From Cyanobacteria bacterium SBLK (GTDB lineage: Bacteria > Cyanobacteriota > Cyanobacteriia > Cyanobacteriales > Spirulinaceae): a DNA stretch of 47,808 bases. A model generated the notes under the pieces. The model ran no database searches and had not been told where the DNA came from. It saw nothing but the letters and a program-made list of their open reading frames with translations. The translations under genes and the position numbers were made by a program. Positions 27,301 to 35,700 of this stretch are shown here, in pieces; the first letter of the stretch is position 1; each line of letters begins with the position of its first letter. Location: NCBI GenBank assembly GCA_017746715.1, contig JAGHZQ010000120.1, positions 1 to 47,808 of the forward strand, in the 5' to 3' direction.

Positions 27301-27725
27301 TATCAACTCATGGCTGCATTCAAGATAATCCCCAACTTTCCGGTTTAGCGCTTTCTCTGTATGACAAAAATGGCAAACAAAAAGATGGGTTCTTGCGCTT
27401 GCAAGATATCTACAACCTCCAGCTCAATGCAGATTTAGTCGTGCTCAGTGCTTGTCAAACTGGAATCGGAGAAGAAGTCAGCGGCGAAGGAGTCGTCGGC
27501 TTGACAAGGGGTTTCTTATATGCTGGAGCAACACGAGTCACGGTAAGTTTGTGGAATGTCAGCGATATCGCTACGGCGAATCTGATGAGCGACTATTATC
27601 AAAATATGATAAATGAGGAAATGAAACCCGCCACCGCCCTGCGAGAGGCACAGTTACAGATGTGGCGCGAGGGTGAATATCCTTACAAATGGGCGGCTTT
27701 TATCATGCAAGGAGACTGGAAATAG
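24378..27725 (+). CDS. secreted or membrane-tethered TPR-CHAT protein
   Basis: 1115 residues. A signal peptide of about 33 residues ends at VQAQT. Thirteen to fourteen 40-residue TPR units follow (about 40-590; consensus NNLG-x2-Y-x-ALGEY-x-KAI-x-Y). A coiled-coil linker (about 640-700) leads to a CHAT caspase-like domain (about 780-1115). The dyad is intact: H978 in LSTHG and C1026 in LSACQTG, so cysteine protease activity is possible. Two Mets start the protein; the second is equally plausible. TPR-CHAT proteins can be activated proteases, as with the CRISPR-linked Craspase, but most cyanobacterial members have unknown targets. A signal peptide would place this one in the periplasm. It is followed by the Uma2/AAA_35-WD40 pair on the same strand. 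Confidence 0.9.
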   Translation: MMKSWTVGIGLALVLLGTVGGLGEFSEGVQAQTVEERQAEADRLFEGGRQQYQNSQFREAAQSWEKALEIYRAIENLAGEGDSLNNLGVVYRLLGEYRKAIEYYEQSLAIARELDDRNGEGRAFNNLGNVYRLLGEYRKAIEYYEQSLAIARELDDRSGEENSYNNLGLAYRSLGHYNKAIDYHEQSLAISRELSNRWGMARAFNNLGLVYEALGKYRKAIEYHEQSLAIARELGDPQGVGYSLGNLGGIYELLGEYSRAIEYYQQSLTIVREIGDRSGERKSLNNLGLVYEALGEYSKAIEYYQQSLTIAREIGDRSGEGKSLNNLGSVSSLLGEYSKAIEYHQQSLTIAREIGDRSGEGKSLNNLGFVYEALGEYAKAIDYHQQSLAIDREINNPSGEGKSLNNLGNVYRSLGEYKRAIDYFQQSLAIFQAIGSRVGESSALGNLGNISDLLGEYTNAIDYYQQSLAIFQKIGSRAGESSALGALGNVYHSLEEDRRAIDYYQQSLTLKREIGDRAGEGIVLGNLGIIYDSQGQYERAIAYHQRSLIIAQKIGDRSGEGISRQNLALVKYQQGNFAEALKDIEASIAIAESIRTEVDNPDLRQSFFATVSNRYQLYIDILMQLHRENPHRGYNKQAFQASEKNRARTLTEILTEANLNIRQNVDPQLLQEEQHQIRELSNLEKRRLELTSSSYANEDLERLIRDRDALLKQLSDLETRIRRENSAYADLKYPQPLTLAEIQRDILDDDTLLLEYALGSERSYLFVVGKNEFAVYKLPPRQEIERAAEKYAIALQAEDRNPLAEGKAIAHMLLNPIADRLKGQRLAIVADGKLHRLPFGALPWGAGGASGAGIAPLLANHEIVNFSSASSLAIQRKQTENRPPAAQKIAVFADPVFSKRDPRLSGEVATSPDNSLLELFRDGCQSFDRLPHTRTEAENILSLIPDNQEFLAMGFAADRATATRAELAQYQILHLSTHGCIQDNPQLSGLALSLYDKNGKQKDGFLRLQDIYNLQLNADLVVLSACQTGIGEEVSGEGVVGLTRGFLYAGATRVTVSLWNVSDIATANLMSDYYQNMINEEMKPATALREAQLQMWREGEYPYKWAAFIMQGDWK
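24620..26100 (+). repeat. 120-bp tandem repeat encoding TPR units, partly near-identical
   Basis: About a dozen 120-base units lie within the TPR-CHAT gene. Blocks 25261-25361 and 25381-25481 differ at a single base, whereas outer units have diverged, so the centre has recently expanded or undergone gene conversion. GCGATCGC (HIP1) begins several units (25201, 25321, 25441). Confidence 0.9.
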
Positions 27726-27785
27726 GAAGTTATGGGAGAAGTTTGCGATCGCTAATTGTTGATTAAAAAAACGTTGAATCATTGG

Positions 27786-27802
27786 ACTAGATCTAGTATA
27801 CT
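27786..27802 (+). promoter_or_regulatory. 12-bp palindrome overlapping a -10 box before the Uma2 gene
   Basis: A perfect palindrome ACTAGATCTAGT occupies 27786-27797. It overlaps TATACT (27797-27802), a candidate -10 element. The Uma2 start is 39 bases further on, after GAGGGAG (27825-27831). A repressor operator is possible. Confidence 0.4.
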
Positions 27803-27840
27803 CTATATTATCGATAAAATCTTCGAGGGAGTCAAAGCGA

Positions 27841-28431
27841 ATGATTGCGGCAACCCAATCTAAATATTTCACTCCAGAGGAATATCTGGAATTAGAAGAA
27901 CAAGCAGATTTTAAAAGCGAATATTTAGATGGAGAAATCGTTCCCATGGCAGGTGCAACAGCAAATCATAATCGAATCTCTCTCAATTTTTGTCGTTTAT
28001 TTCCTTTAACTATCGATCGAAAAGAATATGAAGTTTTTATGAGCGATATGCGCTTGTGGCTTCCTCGCTATCGTCGCTATACTTACCCAGATGTAATGAT
28101 AGTGGATGGCGAGCCAATTTTCACCGATGAGAAACAAAAGGCAATTATCAACCCTTGTGTTATTGTCGAAATTTTATCCGATTCAACGAAAGATTACGAT
28201 AAGACAGACAAATTTAAAAAGTATCGATCGCTGCCAGAATTTCAAGAATATATTTTAATTTCCCAGATCGATTATAATATAGACCAATACGCGAAACAAG
28301 AAGACAATCGCTGGTTGTTAACCGAATATTTGAGCGAAAATGACGTTCTGAAATTGGCATCGGTCAATTTTGAAATCTCGCTCCAAGATTTATACAAGCG
28401 CGTTAATTTTAAGGCGAACGACAACGAATAA
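27841..28431 (+). CDS. Uma2 family (DUF820) putative endonuclease
   Basis: 196 residues, preceded by GAGGGAG nine bases upstream. It opens with FTPEEYLELE, then SEYLDGEIVPMAG; the central YPDVMIVDGEP and VIVEILSDSTKDYDKTDKF motifs carry the Asp/Glu/Lys residues of the PD-(D/E)xK-like fold. The ends of the family (EYILISQ and a C-terminal beta region) are complete, so it appears intact. Uma2 proteins are very abundant in cyanobacteria and are predicted restriction-endonuclease-fold nucleases, but their function is mostly unproven. The stop TAA shares one base with the next ATG (TAATG), implying coupled translation with the AAA_35-WD40 protein. Confidence 0.92.
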   Translation: MIAATQSKYFTPEEYLELEEQADFKSEYLDGEIVPMAGATANHNRISLNFCRLFPLTIDRKEYEVFMSDMRLWLPRYRRYTYPDVMIVDGEPIFTDEKQKAIINPCVIVEILSDSTKDYDKTDKFKKYRSLPEFQEYILISQIDYNIDQYAKQEDNRWLLTEYLSENDVLKLASVNFEISLQDLYKRVNFKANDNE

Positions 28432-31400
28432 TGGAGATCGAATCAGAATACCGCTATCAGGTTGGTGGGGCGTTGGGTTCGCAAAATTTAACCTACGTCA
28501 CGCGATCGGCAGATGCAGAACTTCTCGCCGCCTTAGAAGCCGGAGAAATCTGCTACATTCTCAACTCTCGACAAATGGGAAAATCGAGTTTGCGAGTGAG
28601 AACGATGCAGCGTCTCAAAGAAGCGAATTATACTTGCACCGCGATCGATCTGACGCGGTTGGGGAATGAAGAAATTACAGCCGAACAGTGGTATAAAGGC
28701 ATTTTTTCCGAATTGGTGCGGGGATTTCGCTTGGGCAAAAAATGCGATCGCCATTGGTGGAAAGAACGCAAAGAATACTCTCCTCTCCAGCGTTTGAGTC
28801 AGTTCGTTGAAGAAGTTTTACTCGCGAACGTCAAAACCGAGAAAATATTTATTTTTCTCGATGAAATTGACAGTATTCTCAGCTTAAAATTCCCCGTCGA
28901 TGATTTTTGGGCATTGATTCGCTCCTGTTGCGATCGTCGAGCAGAAAACCCCCAATACAAGCGCTTGAATTTTGCCCTCTTTGGCGTAGCAACACCGGGG
29001 GATTTAATCCAAAATACCTACCGCACCTCATTTAATATCGGTCGGGCGATCGCGCTGACGGGATTTACCCTTGTAGAAGCACAACCCCTCGCTAAAGGTC
29101 TAGAAACTCGAACGGCAAACCCTCAAGAGACTTTAGCAGCAATTTTAGCTTGGACGGGAGGACAGCCCTTTTTAACCCAAAAACTCTGTCAGCTAACGGT
29201 ACGATTGGAGCAAGAAATTCCTACAGGCGAAGAGAAAGAAGCGATCGCCGCCCTCGTGTACCACCATATTTTAGAAAATTGGCAAGCCAAAGACGAACCC
29301 GTTCATCTTCGCAACATTCGCGATCGCCTGCTGCAAGACGAAAAAGAAACCGGACATTTGTTAGGATTCTACCACAAGATTTTACAAGAAGGCGCGATTG
29401 CCCTCGACGGCAGCCGCGAACAACAACGCCTCGCTTTGTCTGGGGTAGTTTGTCGCGATCGCGATCGCCTCAAGATCGGCAACCTCATCTACCAAAGAAT
29501 TTTCGATCGCCAATGGGTACAGCGCATCCTCGGAGAAATGCGCCCCTACACGGGCGAGATCGCGGCTTGGGAACGCTCCCATTATCAAGATGATTCGCGC
29601 CTCTTACGAGGTCAAACCCTACAAGAAGCCCTCATTTGGGCAAAAGAGAAAAACCTGCCTCCCGAAGATTATCGCTTTCTCAACGCCTCGCAAAAGCTAG
29701 CCAAAGAAGAAAAAGAAATTCGCTGGGAAGCCGAACGCGCTAAGGCGATCGAATCTCGTTTGAGATACCAACGTTTTTTTCTCGTGGCAGTAAGTTGCGC
29801 TTTTGGTCTCTCGAATTTGTTAGGGGCGATCGCTTTTTTTCAATACCGCAAAAGCCTGCAAAACGAACTCTCCGCTCTCCTCGTTTCCACCGAAGCCCTC
29901 CTCAATGGCAATCGTCAATTTGATGCCCTCGTTGCTGCCATTCGCGCCAAAAATCGATCCCTACAATTAAAATGGTTACAACCCTCAATGCACGATCGCA
30001 TCGATGCAATGTTGCAACAGGCGATCGATAACGTCCGGGAAACCAATCGCCTTTCAGGCCATTTGGATGGCGTTTGGGGAGTGGCCTTCAGTCCCGATGG
30101 CCAATTCATCGCCACGGGCAGTCGCGATAAAACCGTGAAGTTGTGGCAGCGCAACGGTAAATTAGTAGAAACCTTGCAAGGTCACGAAGATTTAGTTTAC
30201 TCTGTTGCCTTCAGTCCGGACGGTCGCTTTCTCGCTTCGGGAAGTTTGGATCGCACGATCGCGATTTGGGATTTACAAACAAACGCGTTACAAAACCGAT
30301 TTATCGCCCATGAATCCGGGGTTATCGGTTTAGCCTTTAGTCCCGATGGCAGGTATATGGTTTCTGGCAGCCGCGATCTCACGGCCAAACTCTGGCATGC
30401 AGATGGGACCCTCGCACGAACCCTGACGGGACATCTCGCCCCTATCGTGAGAGTGGCCTTCAGTCCCGATGGCAAACTCATCGCTACGGCCTCCGACGAC
30501 AAAACCGCCCGCTTGTGGAGTCTCGATGGCAGAGAGATCGCCACTTTCCAAGGTCACGAGGATGAAGTGTATGCAGTAGCCTTCAGTCCCGATGGCGAAC
30601 TTATCGCCACGGTTTCCGATGACAAAACCGCCCGTTTGTGGCGACAGCAAGGAAAGCAATGGGAAACCATAAGGGTTCTTGCCGGTCATGCAGATGAGGT
30701 ATACGGGGTTGCCTTTAGTCCCGACAGTCAGACCCTCGCCACGGGAAGTCGCGACCAAACTGTGAAACTCTGGCATCGAGACGGGCGCTTATTAACCACG
30801 CTATCGGGACATCAAGGCGAAATCTGGCAGGTTGCCTTCGATCCCGAGGGACAGTCTTTGGTTTCGGCCAGTTCTGACGGGACGGTAAAATTATGGCAGC
30901 CCCAGCATCCTCGCTCTACATTGTTATCGGGACACCGCGCCACGGTTTGGGATGTGGATATCCGTGCAGATGGCAAGTTTGTTGCATCTGTAGGGGGCGA
31001 TAATGCCCTAAAACTTTGGAGTCAGGAGGGACGTTTGGTGCGGGAGATCTGGGGACACGAAGGTGGGGTTAAGGGGGTTAAATTCAGTCCCGACGGAGGA
31101 TTTTTGGCTTCTACCAGCTTGGACAATACCCTGCGATTGTTGCGAATCGATGCGATCGCGGGCATTCTCTCTCAAAAGGTTCTCTCCGGTCACGAGGATG
31201 CAACAGGACCTGTCACCTTTAGTCCAGATGGTCGTAGGTTGGTATCGGGTAGTGATGACAGTACGATAAAAATCTGGAATCGAGAGGGGGAATTGATGAA
31301 AACTCTGACCGAACATCGAGGTAGCGTTAGAGCCTTGGATTTTCATTCTGACGGCGAAATCTTTGTTTCTGGAAGTTTGGACGGCACGATTAAATTCTGG

Positions 31401-31889
31401 CAGCGAGATGGACGATTAAGGCGCTCGCTGCGGGGACACGATGCGGGAATTGCGGCCCTTGCTTTTAGTCCGGATGGGAAAGCCTTACTTTCGGGCAGTC
31501 GCGATCGCACCCTAAAACTATGGACATTAGAAGGCAAATTATTGCAAATTTTCCGCGGACACCAAAAAGGAGTGAATGATGTCGCCTTTAGTCCCGACGG
31601 TGAAATTATTGCTTCGGCTGGAGATGACGGCGCGATCGTTTTATGGAATCGAGAAGGCAAGCAACTGACAGCATTGCGACAGCATAAACAGGGAGTTAAT
31701 AGTATTGCCTTTAGTCGCGATGGCAAAATCTTAGTTTCCGGCAGTACCGACAATCAAGTTATTCTCTGGCATTTAGAGGAAATTTTAGACTTCGAGCGCC
31801 TGTTGGAGAAAAGTTGCGATTGGGTGCGAGACTATTTACAGAATAATGTAGAAACGGACGCGCAAGACGCGAAACTTTGTGAATTTTAG
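28431..31889 (+). CDS. AAA_35 STAND-type ATPase with membrane segment and 14 WD40 repeats
   Basis: 1152 residues. The N-terminal AAA_35 domain has P-loop SRQMGKSS at 46-53 and Walker B IFLDEID with D144/E145. A winged-helix-like region and a coiled coil follow. One membrane segment lies at about 450-473, after which the C-terminal half (about 535-1125) contains fourteen WD40 repeats (recurring AFSPDG...GS.D.T.KLW), enough for two seven-bladed propellers. If the N-terminus is cytoplasmic, the propellers face the periplasm; the reverse would need other signals. Such STAND proteins couple ligand sensing to ATP-dependent oligomerisation. Here the start overlaps the stop of a Uma2 gene by one base, suggesting that Uma2 is the effector partner. 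Confidence 0.92.
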   Translation: MEIESEYRYQVGGALGSQNLTYVTRSADAELLAALEAGEICYILNSRQMGKSSLRVRTMQRLKEANYTCTAIDLTRLGNEEITAEQWYKGIFSELVRGFRLGKKCDRHWWKERKEYSPLQRLSQFVEEVLLANVKTEKIFIFLDEIDSILSLKFPVDDFWALIRSCCDRRAENPQYKRLNFALFGVATPGDLIQNTYRTSFNIGRAIALTGFTLVEAQPLAKGLETRTANPQETLAAILAWTGGQPFLTQKLCQLTVRLEQEIPTGEEKEAIAALVYHHILENWQAKDEPVHLRNIRDRLLQDEKETGHLLGFYHKILQEGAIALDGSREQQRLALSGVVCRDRDRLKIGNLIYQRIFDRQWVQRILGEMRPYTGEIAAWERSHYQDDSRLLRGQTLQEALIWAKEKNLPPEDYRFLNASQKLAKEEKEIRWEAERAKAIESRLRYQRFFLVAVSCAFGLSNLLGAIAFFQYRKSLQNELSALLVSTEALLNGNRQFDALVAAIRAKNRSLQLKWLQPSMHDRIDAMLQQAIDNVRETNRLSGHLDGVWGVAFSPDGQFIATGSRDKTVKLWQRNGKLVETLQGHEDLVYSVAFSPDGRFLASGSLDRTIAIWDLQTNALQNRFIAHESGVIGLAFSPDGRYMVSGSRDLTAKLWHADGTLARTLTGHLAPIVRVAFSPDGKLIATASDDKTARLWSLDGREIATFQGHEDEVYAVAFSPDGELIATVSDDKTARLWRQQGKQWETIRVLAGHADEVYGVAFSPDSQTLATGSRDQTVKLWHRDGRLLTTLSGHQGEIWQVAFDPEGQSLVSASSDGTVKLWQPQHPRSTLLSGHRATVWDVDIRADGKFVASVGGDNALKLWSQEGRLVREIWGHEGGVKGVKFSPDGGFLASTSLDNTLRLLRIDAIAGILSQKVLSGHEDATGPVTFSPDGRRLVSGSDDSTIKIWNREGELMKTLTEHRGSVRALDFHSDGEIFVSGSLDGTIKFWQRDGRLRRSLRGHDAGIAALAFSPDGKALLSGSRDRTLKLWTLEGKLLQIFRGHQKGVNDVAFSPDGEIIASAGDDGAIVLWNREGKQLTALRQHKQGVNSIAFSRDGKILVSGSTDNQVILWHLEEILDFERLLEKSCDWVRDYLQNNVETDAQDAKLCEF

Positions 31890-31900
31890 CTAAAATGCAA

Positions 31901-31930
31901 TTGGCGATAATACTCTGGGTAAAATATAAT
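31901..31930 (+). promoter_or_regulatory. candidate sigma70 promoter of the dioxygenase gene
   Basis: TTGGCG (31901-31906) and a perfect TATAAT (31925-31930) are separated by 18 bases. The downstream ATG at 31965 leaves a short leader of roughly 28 bases. Confidence 0.55.
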
Positions 31931-31964
31931 CGAAAACACCAAAATCAGTGCGGACAGATTGAGA

Positions 31965-32723
31965 ATGCTCCTTCCCAACCCCTCAACTCAATATGACGAA
32001 CTCTGTATTAGAGCAAAAAATCTACCCGCTTTTACCCTCTCTCTGCTGGAGGAAACAGAACGATTCGAGTTACTGGCATCCGTTGGCGAATTAGGCCCCG
32101 ATCCCAGTTCTCGGCATTTTACCAAACGAACCAAAAATATTGCTTTTGTTTTCTCAGAACGAGGAAATTGGTTTCAGATCGCACAAAATTTCTTTAACCA
32201 AGCCGTTTATTACAACTCTTTTTCTGGGGGATACAAGCGCTATTATCGAGAACTGCCTCGCGAATTTCTACAATGTCAAGTCACGCAAAAAATTCTCTCT
32301 CAATTTCAAAAGATTTACGAAATTCCAGAGAATGAGTTAATTCTCGTACAGGTTCAAACCAGTCACGTTTACCCCGGAGATGAAAATAAGTGTTTGACGG
32401 GCCAGGGCATTCATTCCGATGGTGCGGATAAAGCCATGTTAATCTGCTTGAAACGCGAGAATATTGATGGGGCGAGGAATGCAATATACGCCGATCGCCA
32501 AGGCAAAAAAGCGGTTTTGTCTCCTTTTGTTTTACAAGCAGGGGATGCCTTATTCTGGAAAGATAATACCGTCTATCACTATGTCGAATCCGCCCGCGCG
32601 AGGTCGGAATGGGGAGGGACAAGAACGGTTTTGCTGGCACATTATCCCGCCATTTATTACTTGAACGGTCGCGTTAATCCCAATAATCGATTAATAGTCG
32701 ACCCGAGATCGATCTCCCTCTAG
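31965..32723 (+). CDS. 2-oxoglutarate/Fe(II) dioxygenase, isoleucine-hydroxylase-like family
   Basis: 252 residues from the ATG at 31965; an in-frame TTG two codons earlier is less likely. The iron triad is visible as H150-S-D152 and H205, and R220 in GTRTVLL would bind 2-oxoglutarate. The spacing and surroundings (GIHSDGADKAMLICL) fit the 2OG-Fe_Oxy_2 family (Pfam PF10014), which includes free L-isoleucine and related amino-acid hydroxylases. The enzyme would hydroxylate a free amino acid or similar small molecule in the cytoplasm. It has its own promoter and faces the convergent cyclase gene, so no operon partner reveals the substrate. Confidence 0.85.
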   Translation: MLLPNPSTQYDELCIRAKNLPAFTLSLLEETERFELLASVGELGPDPSSRHFTKRTKNIAFVFSERGNWFQIAQNFFNQAVYYNSFSGGYKRYYRELPREFLQCQVTQKILSQFQKIYEIPENELILVQVQTSHVYPGDENKCLTGQGIHSDGADKAMLICLKRENIDGARNAIYADRQGKKAVLSPFVLQAGDALFWKDNTVYHYVESARARSEWGGTRTVLLAHYPAIYYLNGRVNPNNRLIVDPRSISL

Positions 32724-32772
32724 GAAGATTCCTCAACCATCGGGAAATTGCCAACCGGCGATCGCATCCGCG

Positions 32773-32786
32773 TTTTGAATTTTGAA
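32773..32786 (+). repeat. two TTTTGAA heptamers between convergent genes
   Basis: Two exact TTTTGAA copies followed by a degenerate third lie between the 3' ends of the dioxygenase and adenylyl cyclase genes. It is the same heptamer as at 20090-20117. Confidence 0.55.
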
Positions 32787-32797
32787 TTTGGAATTGA

Positions 32798-35700
32798 CTA
32801 GAGCCGTCCTTTGAGGAAATAGGTTTTCATTTTACCTTTGCCTTTAATGGGAATTTCTCCTTGTTCCTCAAAAAAGAATCGATCCTTAATGAGTTCGTAA
32901 GTATCCTCGGTGATCTGAATTTCATTGGATTTTCCTTGAGACTCCATGCGAGAAGCCACATTTACCGTATCTCCCCAGAGATCGTAAATAAACTTATTAA
33001 TCCCAATAACTCCTGCCACCACGGGTCCTGTATTGATGCCAATGCGAACTTGGAACGGCTGCCCCTCCTCTCGCTCGAACTTGGAGATGGCAAGCTGCAT
33101 ATCTAAGGCCAAATCGGCCATTGCTTCGGCGTGATTGACTGTTGTATCTGGTAGCCCCCCCGCAACCATATAAGAATCGCCAATGGTCTTGATTTTCTCT
33201 AAATTATACCACTGGGTTAACTTGTCAAAGGAAGAAAACATTTCATTGAGCAAATCGACCAATGCCGTCGGCGAAATCTTAGCCGAGAGGGAAGTAAACT
33301 CAACGATATCTGCAAACAAAATGGAAACGCTGTCGAATCGTTCTGCAATCGATTTCTCATTTTGCTTGAGCCGTTCCGCGATCGCCTTGGGCAAGATATT
33401 CAACAGCAAACGATCGGATTTTTCCCGCTCCAATCGCAGGGCATCTTCTGCTTCTTTTTGCTTGGTAATATCGGCAACAGTGCCTTCGTAAAACAGGATA
33501 TTGCCATCATTATCCCGCACCACCCGAGCATTTTCTGAAGTCCAGATCGAACTGCCATCTTTGCGTTTGACCTGTGCTTTAAAGCCATTCACCGAACCTT
33601 TGCGCTCGAGTTGCTCTCGGAATGTATTTCTCAGTTCCGGTTCGACATAACAGCGATCGATCTGGGACACCAAAGCGGCCATCTCTGCAAAGGAATCGTA
33701 ACCGTACATGGCAACCAAAGCCGGATTGGCACTGATATAGCGTCCGTCCCGGGTGGATTGGAAAATTCCCTCCGCTGCGTTCTCAAAGATACTGCGGTAT
33801 TTTTCCTCGGCCTTTTCCACCTTCAACTGCATTTGCTTGCGCTTGGTAATGTTCCGCGCCACCCAAATCACGCAATTGTTAGGTAAGGGGGAAACGCTGG
33901 CAGAAAACCACACCGTACCGGAGCGATCGCCAATGACATCCCCGGGTTGCGCTGCATCCAAACTATATTCGATATAAACGGTTTCTCCGGTTTCTAAAGC
34001 ATCGCGGATATTGTCGCGGAAAATTTGCGCCTGTTCTGAAGAGAAGACCTCCCGGACGTTTTTCCCTAACAATTCCGATTTGGGACTGTAAATCGTTTCC
34101 GAATTCGTGGTGACGATTTTGGCATAGTTGCCATTGGCATCGAAGACGGTGATAATATCGGTCATGGCGGCAAACAGGGCTTTCAGTTCCGCTTCGGAGG
34201 TTCGCAGGGCGGATTCGATGCGTTCCCGTTCGCCAATTTCGAGGAGTAGTTGCAAGTTTAGCTGTTGCAATTCATTGGTGCGCTGTTGCACTCGCGTTTC
34301 GAGCTCTTCGTTGAGTTTTCTCAGTTTTTCTTCGGCCAGCTTGCGATCGGTAATATCTTCCACCGTCCCTTCATAGTAAAGGATCTTGCCTTTTTTATCT
34401 CGTACCGCTCGGGCGTTTTCGGAAATCCAGCGCAATTGTCCGTCTCGTCGGCGCACGTGGGCTTCAAAACCCACGACTCCGCCTTCCGTTTCAATGGTAT
34501 GGGTAAAGATGCGACGGCGTTGGGGATCGACATACAATCGCTCTTCGAGGTTGTCCAGATTGGCTATTAAGTCTTCTGGGGAATCATAACCGTAAATTCG
34601 GGCGAGCGCTGGATTGGCGCTGAGATAGCGACCGTCGGGAGTGGTTTGAAAAATCCCTTCGACTGCATTTTCAAAAATAGTGCGATATTTTTCCTCGGCT
34701 TTTTGCAGGGCTTCTAAGGCTTGCTGGCGTTCGGTGACATCAATGCCCACGGTAAAGGCCGCGCGCCCTTCATCGTATTTTTGGGCGGCAATTAAAAAAT
34801 TGCGGGGTTCTCCCTCGACGATGGTTTCAACTTCGCGGAAATTGTCTTGTTCCGAACTGGCAAAAAAGTTACTGACAAACTCATTAAAGTCCTCGCTGGC
34901 TTGTAAAAAGCCCAAACTTTGACCGGTAAAGGCTTCTACGGGCAGATCGAAGGTCTTGGCTAAATGGCGATTAACTCCCAAGTAGCGCAAGTCGGAACCG
35001 ATCCAAGAGACAATCCCCGGCACTGCTTCTAAAACCGCTTGCAATTGATCTTTGGTAAAGTGCAAATCCTCGATCGCTTGTTGGCGATCGGTGATATCGA
35101 TGCCCACGGTAAAGGCAGCTTCCCCATTATCGTATTTTTGGGCGGCAATTAAAAAATTGCGGGTTTCCCCATCGACGAGGGCTTCCACTTCGCGAAAATT
35201 ATCTTGTTCCGGGGCGGCAAAAAACTCTTGCACGAATTGGTTAAAATCATCGCTGGCTTGTAAGAAGCCGATATTTTTCCCGACGAAATCCTCGGGCGTC
35301 AGATTGAAGGTTTTGGCGAGATGGCGATTGACTCCCAAATAGCGCAGGTCGGAGCTAATCCAAGAAACGATACCCGGTACTGCTTCTAAAACCGCTTGCA
35401 ACTGCGCTTTGGAACGAGCAAGGGCATTGAGAGCCTCTTGACGTTTGGTTACATCGATACCCACGGTAAAAGCTGCTTTGCCGCGATTGTATTTTTGCAC
35501 GACAATCAGGTAGGTTCGCGAACTTCCTTGAACGTAGGAGGTAATTTCGCGAAAGTCATCCATTGCCTCGCTGGCAAAAAAATCGCGGATGAAATTGATA
35601 AATTCTTCGCTGGCATTGAGAAAACCAATATCCTGCCCGATAAAGGCATCGGGTTTGAGGTTGAACTTTCCGGCGAGGTGATGGTTGACCCCCAGATAGC

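Noticed and set aside
29915..31753. Several minus-strand open frames with recurring motifs
   Set aside because: They are reverse-strand shadows of the WD40 repeats, which keep antisense frames open by their periodicity.
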